Source: Palsa-504 sp963742795 (GTDB lineage Bacteria > Actinomycetota > Actinomycetes > Streptosporangiales > Streptosporangiaceae). From it: a DNA stretch of 64,000 nucleotides. Of this stretch, positions 1 to 8,507 are shown piece after piece (the stretch's first letter is position 1; each line of letters begins with the position of its first letter). A model generated the notes under the pieces. It had not been told where the DNA came from. It ran no database searches and was given only the letters and a program-made list of their open reading frames with translations. A program made the translations under genes and the position numbers. Location of the stretch: positions 62,001 through 126,000 of the forward strand of contig CAVUNL010000031.1 of the NCBI GenBank assembly GCA_963742795.1, written 5' to 3'.

Positions 1-684
1 GCCGATGTGATGATGCAGCATCACGTAGGCGGTCCCGGCCGACCTCGGGCCCGCCCACGTGCCGATCACGCCGGACACCGACAAGAGCCCCCGCATCGCA
101 TCGCTCGAGAAGTACCCCTCGACCAGGTCGGCGATGCTGTCGGTGAGCAGTCGGGTTACGTCGACCGCCCCGCGCTCATCCAGAGCGCGCAGCTGAGTCA
201 GCAGCCGCGCCTGCCGCATCAGGTCCGCAGGCCGGCGAGATCCGAGCCGCGGCGGGATCTGGTGCAGCAACGGCCCCAGCACCCGCCCGATGTCCTCCAG
301 GTGCGATGAATACGACCCGTATGCATCCGCGTCCGCCGCGGAGAACTTGGCGATCTCGGCGTGCCGGAGCGCCGGATCGTCAGGAAGCCGCAGGTATCGC
401 CCGTCCAGGCGCGGCGCGAAGTAGGGCCCCTGCGGGTACACGTGGTAGCCGTGCTGGTCGAGCCGCAGGTCGCGTACCAGGTCGGGCGGCAGCAGGGAGA
501 CCACGTACGACAGGGACGTCACCGTGTACTCCGGCCCGAACGGATGCTCGCTGACCGCCGCCCCGCCGGGTACCTCGCGCCGCTCGCAGACCACCGTCTC
601 CAGCCCGGCCCGCGCCAGGTACGCCGCCGCGACCAGCCCGTTGTGCCCGCCGCCGACCACCACGACATCCGCGTGTCCCGTCAC
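1..684 (-). CDS. FAD-dependent phytoene desaturase-like oxidoreductase (partial, C-terminus off left edge)
   Basis: The N-terminal 228 residues of a flavoprotein oxidoreductase of the phytoene dehydrogenase / PYROXD2-like family. The protein opens with a dinucleotide-binding motif (VVVVGGGHNGLVAAAYLA, about residues 7-24) followed by an acidic residue at the end of beta-2 (VVCERR), the standard FAD site, and continues with PGGAAVSEHPF, typical of this family. The GTG start at 684 is preceded by a strong GGAAGG ribosome site. The family uses FAD to desaturate or oxidise hydrophobic substrates; the substrate here cannot be told. The gene runs off the window, so its partner genes are unknown. 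It diverges from the nitrilase fusion gene. Confidence 0.85.
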   Translation of the reverse strand, partial: MTGHADVVVVGGGHNGLVAAAYLARAGLETVVCERREVPGGAAVSEHPFGPEYTVTSLSYVVSLLPPDLVRDLRLDQHGYHVYPQGPYFAPRLDGRYLRLPDDPALRHAEIAKFSAADADAYGSYSSHLEDIGRVLGPLLHQIPPRLGSRRPADLMRQARLLTQLRALDERGAVDVTRLLTDSIADLVEGYFSSDAMRGLLSVSGVIGTWAGPRSAGTAYVMLHHHIG

Positions 685-812
685 CGCCAGCCCTTCCTTC
701 CGCACGTCCCCAGGGAGACGGTACGGGATCCCGGCGAGCGGATCAGCCCGCCAGGGTGCTTACATGGGCGTGGAACGCTTATCGCACCCCAGGATGAACG
801 GAGCGCGCCCCC

Positions 813-2708
813 GTGGACCTAACCGTCATCGCCGTCGCTCAGCTGGCCATCGCCATCGGCGAGCTCGACGCCAACCGCAAGGCCGCCGCGGCCGCGGTGG
901 CCGAGGCCGCGGCGGCAGAGGCTGCGCTCGTGGTGCTGCCCGAACTGTGCGATTCCGGTTACGTCTTCGGCGCCGTGGCGGTCGAAGCGCAAGCGGAGGC
1001 CGGCGCGCTCGCCTCGCCCGCGGACGATAGCGACACCCTGCGCCAGTGGCACACCCTGGCCGCCGAACACCAGCTGGTCATCGTCGGCGGCTTCTGCGAA
1101 CGCGGCGCCGACGGCCGACTGTACAACAGCGCGGCACTGGTGGACGCGTCCGGGACCCGGGCCGTCTACCGCAAGGCGCACCTGTGGGACACGGAGAAAC
1201 TCGTCTTCACCCCCGGCGACGCGCCACCCCCGGTCGTCGACACCGTCATCGGCCGGGTGGCCGTGATGATCTGCTACGACCTGGAGTTTCCCGAATGGGT
1301 CCGGCTGGCCGCCATCAGCGGCGCCGACCTCATCGCCGCCCCGGTGAACTGGCCCTACGCGACCCGCCCGGCGGGGGAGCGGCCCGCCGAGGTGATCAAA
1401 GCGCAGGCCGCCGCGGCCACCAACGGGGTCTTCGTCGCGGTCGCCGACCGCTGTCAGGACGAGCGCGGGGTGTCCTGGATCAGCGGTTCGCTGATCGCCG
1501 GCCCGGAAGGTTACCCGCTGGCAGGCCCGGTGCTGCAGGACCGGCCCGCCGTGCTGACCGCCACCTGCGATCTCCGGAAGGCCAGGGACAAGAGCCTGGA
1601 CGGCGACAACGACCTGCTCGCCGACCGCCGCCCCAGCCTGTACACGCAGCCCGAACAAAAGGACGAGCGCGTGGTAGCGGCGAACGCCCACTGGGCGGCG
1701 CGCTTCATCGCGAACGGGACCAGCTACTCCGACTTCCAGGCCACCATGGCCCGCATCACGTCCTGGGATGACTGGTGCCGCGAGTGGGGCCGGACCGCCC
1801 AGAACTACGAGCGGCTGGCCGAAGCCGCCGACGAATCGGGCCGGAAACTGACCGCCGGGGAGGCCTGGCGGCGCGCCGCGCTGTGCTGGCACTGGGGCAA
1901 GTTCGTCTTCGTCGATGATCTGGACCAGCAGCGAGCGGCCCACGACCGCACCGTGGCCTGCTTCCGCCGCGGTGCCGCGACGCTCAGCCCGTCCGCCGAG
2001 CCGGTGCGCATCCCCTACAAAAACACCACCCTGGCGGCCTACCTGCGAATCCCCAGTACCAGCCAAAAGCCCCCCGTGGTGATCATGATGCCCGGCCTGG
2101 ACTCGGTGAAGGAGGAACTGCAGGCCACCGCCGAGTACATGCTCGCCCGCGGCCTGGCCATCATCGCCATCGACGGCCCAGGCCAGGGCGAGGCCGAGTA
2201 CGAGCTGCCGATCGAGCCCGCTTACGAGCGGGTGGCCACCGCGGTCGCCGACTACCTGGCGGGACGCGACGACATCGACCCGGCCCGGATCGGTGGCTTC
2301 GGGGTCAGCCTGGGCGGCTACTACGCGGCGCGGGCCGCGGCGTACGAACCGAGGATCAAGGCCGCGGTCTCGCTGGCCGGGCCGTACCAGTGGTCGCTGG
2401 ACTGGGGCATCCTGCCGCCGCAGACCAGGGCCACGTTCCAGCACCGCTCCGGCGCCACGACCGAAGCCGAGGCCCGCGAAAAACTCTCAGAAATAACCCT
2501 GGAAGACGCAGCCGCCCGCATTAACACCCCGCTGCTGGTGGCGGCGGGCGGCCGGGACCGCCTCGTGCCCACCTATCACGCCGAACGCCTGGCCCGCGAG
2601 GCCCCTGGCGCCGAGCTCATGCTGGACCCGGACGGTAGCCACGGCCTGACCAACCACGCCTTCGAGTCCCGCTCCAAGATGGCCGACTGGCTCGCCGCGC
2701 ACCTGTAA
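813..2708 (+). CDS. Nitrilase-family amidohydrolase fused to an alpha/beta hydrolase (pseudooxynicotine hydrolase-like)
   Basis: A 631-residue two-enzyme fusion in one uninterrupted frame. Residues 1-270 form a carbon-nitrogen hydrolase domain with the Glu-Lys-Cys triad visible as E44 (VLPELCDSGY), K121 (YRKAHLWDTE) and C154 (MICYDLEFPEW). Residues about 285-631 form an alpha/beta hydrolase with the extended helical N-terminal cap seen in 2,6-dihydroxypseudooxynicotine hydrolase: nucleophile elbow GVSLGG (S499), acid in GGRDRLVP and histidine in DGSHGL. The cap domain family cleaves C-C or ester-like bonds; nitrilase-fold omega-amidases hydrolyse amides of keto acids. Both activities occur as separate enzymes in nicotine breakdown, but the substrate here is unknown. 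The GTG start follows an ACGGAG site. It converges on the alcohol dehydrogenase. Confidence 0.85.
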   Translation: MDLTVIAVAQLAIAIGELDANRKAAAAAVAEAAAAEAALVVLPELCDSGYVFGAVAVEAQAEAGALASPADDSDTLRQWHTLAAEHQLVIVGGFCERGADGRLYNSAALVDASGTRAVYRKAHLWDTEKLVFTPGDAPPPVVDTVIGRVAVMICYDLEFPEWVRLAAISGADLIAAPVNWPYATRPAGERPAEVIKAQAAAATNGVFVAVADRCQDERGVSWISGSLIAGPEGYPLAGPVLQDRPAVLTATCDLRKARDKSLDGDNDLLADRRPSLYTQPEQKDERVVAANAHWAARFIANGTSYSDFQATMARITSWDDWCREWGRTAQNYERLAEAADESGRKLTAGEAWRRAALCWHWGKFVFVDDLDQQRAAHDRTVACFRRGAATLSPSAEPVRIPYKNTTLAAYLRIPSTSQKPPVVIMMPGLDSVKEELQATAEYMLARGLAIIAIDGPGQGEAEYELPIEPAYERVATAVADYLAGRDDIDPARIGGFGVSLGGYYAARAAAYEPRIKAAVSLAGPYQWSLDWGILPPQTRATFQHRSGATTEAEAREKLSEITLEDAAARINTPLLVAAGGRDRLVPTYHAERLAREAPGAELMLDPDGSHGLTNHAFESRSKMADWLAAHL

Positions 2709-3742
2709 GCGCAGCCGGATCACGGTCATCCCGGCGGTATCGGCGAGCCCGTCCATCGCGGCCAGCGCCCGGCCCGCGTCCGCCAGGCCGATCACCCGTC
2801 CGGTTAGCAATCCGGGGCGCAGCGTGCCGTCCGCGACCATGGCCATCATCGGCGGGTAGTCGCGGGCGGCCATGCCGTGCGATCCGAGAATCTCCAGTTC
2901 CCGCGCCACCACCAGGTCCATGGGGATTGGAGTCGGTCCGCCGAGTAGCAGGCCGACCTGGACGTGCCGGCCGCGCCGGCGCAGGCACCGTACTGAGCTG
3001 GCCGCGGTCTCCGGTGATCCGAGCGCGTCGACTGAGACATGCGCGCCGCCCCCGGTGATCTCGACGATGACCGAAGCCGCGTCGGCGGCACCGGTATCCG
3101 AGGCGTCCACCGTGACCTCCGCGCCGAGCTCCCGGGCCCGGCTCAGCGCCGCAGCAGACACGTCGATCGCCACCACCCGCGCCCCGAGCGCGGCGCCGAT
3201 CATGACCGCCGAAAGCCCCGCCCCGCCGCAACCGTGCACGGCCAGCCAGTCGCCGGGCCGCACCCGGCCGTGCGCGGTGACCGCGCGGAACGCCGTGGCG
3301 AACCGGCAGCCCAGGCACGCGGCCGCGACGAAGTCGACCGCCTCGGGCAGCGCGACCAGGTTCGTGTCCGCCGCGTGGACCGCCACCAGTTCCGCGAACG
3401 ATCCCGGCCCGGTGAACCCCGGCTGGGTCTGCCGCGGGCACACCTGGGCGTCGCCCGCCCGGCAGTACTCGCACCGGCCGCAGCCGCACACGAACGGCAC
3501 GGTCACGCGGTCCCCGGTCCGCCAGCGGTCACCTCCGGCCCGGTCTGCGCGATCACCCCGGCCAGCTCGTGCCCGCCGATGTGCGGCAGGTCGACCGGAT
3601 CGTGCCCCTTCCAGGCGTGCCAGTCCGACCGGCACACCCCGCTCGCGCCGACCGCGATGACCACCCCGTCGGCGGACAGGGGGTCTGCGACCTGCGTCAT
3701 CTCCGGCGTGACCCCGTAGCCGGAGTAGACGACCGCCATCAC
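2487..3742 (-). pseudogene. Zinc-dependent alcohol dehydrogenase, split by a single-base frameshift
   Basis: A medium-chain zinc alcohol dehydrogenase read in two frames. The N-terminal 75 residues (3742 down to about 3528) carry the catalytic zinc ligands GVCRSDWHAW and GGHELAG; the rest (about 3530 down) carries the structural zinc cluster CGCGRCEYCRAGDAQVC and the NAD-binding stretch AVHGCGGAGLSAVMIGAALGA. Joining the frames needs one extra C near 3526-3530, which restores the family pattern VTRWRTGDRVTVPF. The stop also lies about 73 codons beyond the normal family end (TVIRL), antisense to the hydrolase gene. The start overlaps the stop of the upstream ArsR-type regulator, so the pair is co-transcribed. 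Either a decayed gene or a base-calling error in a C run; I cannot tell which. Confidence 0.8.
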
Positions 3743-4776
3743 GAGACCGACCGCAGCAGCGTCCGGTCGATCAGAGCTAGCCCCAGCTCAGAGGCCTGGT
3801 ACAGTACCCTGCGGCCGCTGCGCTCCCGCTCGATCAGACCGCTGCGGTGTAGCACGGCCAGATGCTGGGAGACGGCGCTGGGCGTGACGCCGAAACGAAG
3901 GGCCAGCGCGCTGGTGGTGGCCGGCGAGCGCAGCGCGCCGAGCATCCGGGCTCGCGCCGGTCCGAGCAGCTCTTCGAGCGCGCCCGAAGCGGTGGACACA
4001 CCGTCCTCCCATACCGTGGCGGTACCGCGCGCCGGGTAGAGCAGCATCGTCTGGCTGCTCGTCGCCTTGGTGTAGGACACCTGGGGCCAGTTGAATACGC
4101 TCGGCATCAGCACCACGCCGTCGGGCCCGAGCATGACGCGGGACACCGATGGGCCCTCGTCGGTGTCGTTGATCGTGAGCGTCCCCTGCGACCAGCGCAG
4201 GTCAGGATGCAGGTCGCTGAACAGCGATCGGGCACCCCCGTTGGCCAGCAGGCCGGCCCGGTAGGCAATGTCGGCCTCCAGCACGGGGTGGATCCGCTCC
4301 CAGTACGGCATGACGAGCCGCTCGTGGCATTCGGCGAGTTCGGCCGCTATCTCCGCCAGCGATTTCTCCGGCCGCTGGAAAAGCTCCGTCGCGCTGTCCG
4401 GCCACGGGTGATCACCGAACACCCGGAGCAGGCTGGCCCGGACCGCCTCGGCGGGCGTCGAGCGCACCCGGGCCAGCTCGTCGCCGAGTTCTGGCTCCCG
4501 GACGGCGGGCGCGGGGTTGAGGAATTCCGGATAGCAGTGCAGGCCGTTCACGATGAGCGGCCACGCCCGGGGCAACCGCAGCGGCCGTCGGTCAAGCTTG
4601 GCTCGCGCCCACCGGACCCACGGCAGGTTCACCGCAGCTGGGCTGGGCCTGGCCAGCAGCAGCATCGCCCTTGTGGTCTCGCTCAGCGGCGAGATCGCGA
4701 ACCGGGTCGCGGCCAGGTCCGCCACGTCTAGCTCGAGCACTACCAGCATGCCTGCAAGCATCTCCCGGTTCGTCAC
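3739..4776 (-). CDS. ArsR-family winged-helix transcriptional regulator with DUF5937-type N-terminal domain
   Basis: A 345-residue regulator. The C-terminal 75 residues form a winged helix-turn-helix (RSPATTSALALRFGVTPSAVSQHLAVLHRSGLIERERSGRRVLYQAS), the ArsR type. The N-terminal 260 residues match the all-helical domain (DUF5937) often found before such a helix-turn-helix in actinomycetes, probably ligand sensing. It overlaps the start of the alcohol dehydrogenase and is divergent from an MFS exporter, the usual arrangement for a local repressor of an efflux or detoxification pair. A perfect 6-bp inverted repeat sits just upstream of its start and in front of the exporter. A start at an internal ATG (MLVVLELDV) nine codons in is also possible. 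Confidence 0.85.
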   Translation of the reverse strand: MTNREMLAGMLVVLELDVADLAATRFAISPLSETTRAMLLLARPSPAAVNLPWVRWARAKLDRRPLRLPRAWPLIVNGLHCYPEFLNPAPAVREPELGDELARVRSTPAEAVRASLLRVFGDHPWPDSATELFQRPEKSLAEIAAELAECHERLVMPYWERIHPVLEADIAYRAGLLANGGARSLFSDLHPDLRWSQGTLTINDTDEGPSVSRVMLGPDGVVLMPSVFNWPQVSYTKATSSQTMLLYPARGTATVWEDGVSTASGALEELLGPARARMLGALRSPATTSALALRFGVTPSAVSQHLAVLHRSGLIERERSGRRVLYQASELGLALIDRTLLRSVS

Positions 4777-4788
4777 CGCACACCAGGA

Positions 4789-4805
4789 TTAAGCAATCCG
4801 CTTAA
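4789..4805. promoter_or_regulatory. Inverted repeat between regulator and MFS gene, probable operator
   Basis: TTAAGC-5 bp-GCTTAA, a perfect 6-bp inverted repeat in the 69-bp divergent intergenic region. It lies 13 bp upstream of the ArsR-type gene and 41 bp upstream of the MFS gene, the right place for a dimeric winged-helix repressor to control both. Function is inferred from symmetry and position. Confidence 0.6.
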
Positions 4806-4845
4806 CTGTAGAACGCGCGCGAGGGTCCCGGCCACGCTGGCCGGC

Positions 4846-6078
4846 ATGACCCAAGCACCGAGCCGCGCAGCACCCGCAGCACCGCGCCTGAGCCGGGACT
4901 ACTGGCGGCTGTGGTGGGCCAACGCGATCAGCAGCACCGGCGACGGCGCGTTCGTGGCCGCGCTGCCGCTGCTGGCCGTGACCATCACCCGGGACCCGCG
5001 GCTGGTCTCGGTGGTGACCGCCGCGACCTACCTGCCCTGGCTGCTGCTCTCCCTGCCGGCCGGCGCCGTGGTCGACCGCTACGACCGGGCCACGCTCATG
5101 TGGCGCGCCCAGGCGGTCCAGGCGGCGGTGGTCGCGATCATCGCCGTCCTGGTCGTCGTCCACCAGGCCAGCATCGAGGTGCTCGCCGCGGGTGGCCTGC
5201 TCCTGGGCAGCGCCGAAGTCATCTTCAGCAACGCCGCTCAGTCGGTCCTGCCCGCCCTGGTCCCGCCCGAACTCCTGCCCAAGGCGAACGGCAGCCAGCA
5301 GGTGAGCCTGACCGTCGGCGAGTCGTTCCTCGGCCCGCCGGCCGGCAGCCTGCTGTTCGCCGCGGCCGCGGTGCTCCCGTTCGGGCTCGACGCCGCCTCG
5401 TTCGCCGGCTCGGCCGCGCTGCTGGCCCGCTTGCCCAGGACCGACCACGCCGCCGAAAACGGCAATCACCCGCCGATCCGGGCCCAGATCGCCGAAGGCT
5501 TGCACTGGCTGGCCCGGCACCGCCTACTCCGCGTGGTCGCCGTCCTGCTCGGCATCTACAACTTCGCCAACCAGATGGGCCAGGCCGTCCTGGTCCTGCT
5601 GGCCACCCAGACGCTGCACGTCAGCGCCCGCGGCTACGGGCTGCTGCTGGCCGCCTCCGCCGTGGGCAGCGTGGTCGGCGGCCTGGTGAACCCAATCCTT
5701 ACCCGCCGAATAGGAATGCTGCCCTCACTGGTCCTCCCGGCGCTCGTCGACGCCGCCGCGTTCGTCGGCATCGGGCTCGCGCCCGGCCCGATCGCGGTGG
5801 CGGCGCTGCTGGCCGTCCAGGGGTTCTCGGTCACCATGTGGAACGTGGTCACAATCAGCCTGCGCCAGCGGGTCGTCCCCGGTCACCTGCTCGGCCGGGT
5901 CAACAGCGTGTACCGCATGCTGGGCTGGGGCCTCATGCCGCTCGGCGCGCTGGCCGGCGGCTTCGTGGCGCACGCCGCGGGGCTGCGCGCCCCGTACATC
6001 GTCGCCGGCCTCCTGTGCGGCCTGTCCGCCCTCGCCGCCCTCCCGATCCTGCTAGCCGCCGTCCGCCAGCAGGACTAG
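4846..6078 (+). CDS. MFS transporter (EntS-like drug/siderophore exporter family)
   Basis: A 410-residue integral membrane protein with about twelve hydrophobic segments in two halves and the MFS loop motif GAVVDRYDRATLM after segment 2. It matches the MFS_3 branch, which contains EntS-like exporters and macrolide efflux proteins; substrate unknown. It starts with a soluble Ala/Pro-rich tail followed by DYWRLWWANAISSTGDGAF, typical of the branch. It is divergent from the ArsR-type regulator, with a shared inverted repeat, so it is probably de-repressed by that regulator's ligand. Confidence 0.9.
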   Translation: MTQAPSRAAPAAPRLSRDYWRLWWANAISSTGDGAFVAALPLLAVTITRDPRLVSVVTAATYLPWLLLSLPAGAVVDRYDRATLMWRAQAVQAAVVAIIAVLVVVHQASIEVLAAGGLLLGSAEVIFSNAAQSVLPALVPPELLPKANGSQQVSLTVGESFLGPPAGSLLFAAAAVLPFGLDAASFAGSAALLARLPRTDHAAENGNHPPIRAQIAEGLHWLARHRLLRVVAVLLGIYNFANQMGQAVLVLLATQTLHVSARGYGLLLAASAVGSVVGGLVNPILTRRIGMLPSLVLPALVDAAAFVGIGLAPGPIAVAALLAVQGFSVTMWNVVTISLRQRVVPGHLLGRVNSVYRMLGWGLMPLGALAGGFVAHAAGLRAPYIVAGLLCGLSALAALPILLAAVRQQD

Positions 6079-6142
6079 CAGAGGTCCACCTGGCGCGATG
6101 ACCGTCGGTGACGATCTGTTACCTCAGTGGTGGTGACCGTCG

Positions 6143-6170
6143 TTTTCTTTTTATGCCGAACGGAGCGTGG
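6143..6170. repeat. Copy 1 of an intergenic repeat: T-tract followed by CCGAACGGAGCGTGG
   Basis: A T-rich tract followed by CCGAACGGAGCGTGG. Close copies occur at 28016-28043 and 52521-52544, always between genes and in the same orientation in this window. This copy lies 65 bp after the MFS stop. Apart from it and the tandem repeat at 6242-6328, I see nothing else in the gene-free stretch 6079-6446. Confidence 0.7.
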
Positions 6171-6241
6171 CTCAAGCACCGCGTCTCCCGATTCGCCGAG
6201 GGTGGTGGATGCCCGAGCAGACCGTGGCTCACCCTCGTCCA

Positions 6242-6328
6242 CCCGTTCCTTCCCCCCGTTCCCTCGTCCGCCCGTTCCTTCCCCCCGTTCCCTCGTCCGC
6301 CCGTTCCTTCCCCCCGTTCCCTCGTCCG
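6242..6328. repeat. 29-bp tandem repeat, three perfect copies
   Basis: Three head-to-tail identical 29-bp units (6242-6270, 6271-6299, 6300-6328), pyrimidine-rich, each beginning CCCGTTCCTTCCCCCCGTTC. Degenerate partial copies flank both sides. Each unit is itself built from two related half-units. It lies upstream of the sulfotransferase start. Confidence 0.9.
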
Positions 6329-6446
6329 CGCGTTCCTCGCCCCGGCATGGATGGCGTCCGAAGGGGTAGCGGTAGCCGTGAGGACAATATCCGACTATTC
6401 TAATCGAAAATATAGATACGGAACTTCCCCCGGAGGCCCCGTGGCG

Positions 6447-7436
6447 ATGCCCGATTTCCTGGTCATCGGCGCCCCCAAGGCCGGCACCACGGCCCTGCAC
6501 GCCGCGCTGTCCGAACACCCGGGGCTCTACATGTCGGTCATCAAGGAGCCGAAGTTCTTCCTGTCCGACGGGCCGCCTCCGACCAAGGGCGGGCCCGGGG
6601 ACGCGCTGACCTACCGGGAGCACGTCTGGCGCCGGGCGGACTACGAGGCCCTGTTCGCCCCGGCTCCGCCCGGGACGCCGCGCGGCGAGTCGACTCCGCT
6701 CTACCTGTATGACCGGGCCGCGATGGGCCGGATCCGTGACACGCTCCCGCAGGCGAAGCTGATCGTGATCGTCCGCGACCCGGTGGAGCGCGCCCACTCC
6801 AACTGGACCCACCTGTGGTCGGCGGGCCTGGAGCCGGTGTCCGACTTCGTCCGGGCCTGCGGCGAGGAGGAGCACCGGATCGCCGCGGGCTGGGCCAGCT
6901 TCTGGCACTACACCGGGCTCGGCCGCTACGGCGAGCAACTCCAGTACCTGTTCACGCTCTTCCCGCGCGAGCAGGTCCTGGTCCTGCGCTACCGGCGGCT
7001 GGTCGACGAGCCCGCGCAGGCCCTGGACCGGATCTGCGCGTTCCTCGGCGTGCAGACGGGCGTGCTGACCCACATGCCGCGGCACAACGTTACCTCTCAC
7101 CCCGAGCCGACGCTGGCGCACCGGGCCGTGGCAGCGGCCCAGCGGGCGGGCAGCGCGGTCGGCAGCCGGGTCCCCGGCCTGACCGCGGCCACCCTGGCCG
7201 GCCCGCTCGAGCGGTACCTGCAGCGGCACAGCCGGGAGCGCCAGCCCTTGGGCTGGGAGCAGCGCCGGGAACTGCTACCGCGTTTCGAGCCCGACATCGC
7301 CCTGCTGGAGCAGGTCCTCGGCGAGGACTTCGGCGACTGGGTACGGCCGCGGGAGCGTTCCGGCGGCCTGGTCGGCGCCCGGCCCGCCGGTCAGAGCCAG
7401 GCCAAGAACGGCCGCCCCGTCAACGAAGTTCGGTAA
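6447..7436 (+). CDS. PAPS-dependent sulfotransferase
   Basis: A 329-residue sulfotransferase that would move a sulfuryl group from PAPS to an acceptor. The 5'-phosphosulfate loop is GAPKAGTTALHAAL at about residues 8-21 and the 3'-phosphate site is IVIVRDPVERAHSNW; FLVIG and the EPKFFLSD segment also fit. The frame stays open far upstream to 6108, but similarity begins at MPDFLVIG, and a GGAGG site at 6432-6436 points to ATG 6447 or GTG 6441. The upstream stretch holds a 29-bp tandem repeat, which supports the shorter protein. The acceptor is unknown. Its end overlaps the convergent glycosidase by 17 bp. Confidence 0.88.
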   Translation: MPDFLVIGAPKAGTTALHAALSEHPGLYMSVIKEPKFFLSDGPPPTKGGPGDALTYREHVWRRADYEALFAPAPPGTPRGESTPLYLYDRAAMGRIRDTLPQAKLIVIVRDPVERAHSNWTHLWSAGLEPVSDFVRACGEEEHRIAAGWASFWHYTGLGRYGEQLQYLFTLFPREQVLVLRYRRLVDEPAQALDRICAFLGVQTGVLTHMPRHNVTSHPEPTLAHRAVAAAQRAGSAVGSRVPGLTAATLAGPLERYLQRHSRERQPLGWEQRRELLPRFEPDIALLEQVLGEDFGDWVRPRERSGGLVGARPAGQSQAKNGRPVNEVR

Positions 7437-8298
7437 CCAGGTCGTGGGACCCGTCCGGCCCGGTCAGCTCGTAATACAGGCGGTACCGGCCGCCCGGTAG
7501 CGGCACCATGTCCAGGTATCGCAGTCCCCCGCCGTGGTAGGGGGAGGACGCGGCCGGGCCGTCGCCTAGGGCGGTCAGCGCCGCAGGATCGGCGCCAGTA
7601 GCCACCCCGGTCCGTTCCTCGTAGTTCTCTGCCGCGTTCGCCCGGCCGTCGTAGTAGGCCGTCACCGCATTCCTGCCGAAGTCCACCGACGATACCCGCG
7701 TGCCCCGGGCGTCCCACCCGCCTGGCGTCCCGCTCAGCGCGGTGCCGTGCCACGTCCAGGCCAGGCCGTCGGAACTGGTCGCGTACTGGGTGGTCATCTG
7801 GTCAGCCTGGAGCGGGTCGGCCAGCGGGTGGCACGACGCCCACAGGTGCCACTGGCCCCCGTGGTACCGGATCACCGGATCCTTCACGCCGGTCTTGGTG
7901 TCCCCGGGCAGGACCACCTCCCGCCGCCCGGCGTCGAACTCGCCCGGGTGCGCCGCCTCGGTCATCTCCACCCGCCAGTGCTTGGTCCCGAACGTCGCGC
8001 AGCTCAGGTACAGCCGCCAGCGTCCCTCCGGCGTGCGGACCAGCGCCGGCCGTTCCAGCGACTCGGTGGCCATCGCGTCCTTGCCGATGCTCAGCAGCGT
8101 CTCGAAGTGTTCCCCGTCCGCGGACCGGGCCACCGCCACCGCGTAGCCACGCCCCCGGCCGATAGGCCGACGGAGCCGGTAGGCCAGGAACATCTCCCCG
8201 TCACCCGCCACCGCGCACGGCGCGCCGGCCCAGTATCCGGGCCCCGTTCCCGGCGCTTGAACGGCGACCGCGCCACGCTCGGGCCAGGGCAGCAGCAT
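7420..8298 (-). CDS. Five-bladed beta-propeller glycosidase-like protein (GH43/GH68 clan-like)
   Basis: A 292-residue soluble protein with the repeated short-strand pattern of five-bladed propeller glycosidases: WAGAPCAVAGDGEMFLAYRLR, SLERPALVRTPEGRWRLYLSC, GVKDPVIRYHGGQWHLWAS, and RYRLYYELTGPDGSHDLVTEL. The acidic residues in KDPVIRY (D) and SLERP (E) sit where GH43-type catalytic acids often lie, but the family call is by pattern. ATG 8298 (MLLPWPERG) is preceded by AGAAAGGGA; the frame is open another 28 codons upstream without a good ribosome site. No signal peptide, so probably intracellular. Confidence 0.65.
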   Translation of the reverse strand: MLLPWPERGAVAVQAPGTGPGYWAGAPCAVAGDGEMFLAYRLRRPIGRGRGYAVAVARSADGEHFETLLSIGKDAMATESLERPALVRTPEGRWRLYLSCATFGTKHWRVEMTEAAHPGEFDAGRREVVLPGDTKTGVKDPVIRYHGGQWHLWASCHPLADPLQADQMTTQYATSSDGLAWTWHGTALSGTPGGWDARGTRVSSVDFGRNAVTAYYDGRANAAENYEERTGVATGADPAALTALGDGPAASSPYHGGGLRYLDMVPLPGGRYRLYYELTGPDGSHDLVTELR

Positions 8299-8507
8299 CA
8301 GATGATCCCTTTCTCTGTTATTCACATCGAAATAATAGCTAATACGAGACGCCCCCAGGCGGCGGCCGGGCGGCACCCTCACCCTAGTCAGATGTCAGCG
8401 GAAACACCGGGCGATAAATCACCCGGCAGGTAGCAGGCGCCCCGCCGGAGCAGCAGGAATGCTTTTGGTGCGGGCCGCCGCGGCCCGGCCGGCTGAGGGA
8501 GGAAGTC

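Noticed and set aside
819..2444. Long open frame (541 codons) antisense to the nitrilase fusion
   Set aside because: It mirrors the codon bias of the real gene on the other strand, has Gly/Arg-rich low-complexity composition and no domain.
6108..6446. Extended N-terminus of the sulfotransferase
   Set aside because: It would encode a tandem repeat and T-tract element; the family starts at MPDFLVIG with a ribosome site just before it.
8407..8426. Hairpin CCGGGCGAT/ATCACCCGG as a terminator
   Set aside because: It has a stem mismatch, no T-run and lies upstream of both adjacent starts; too weak to call.
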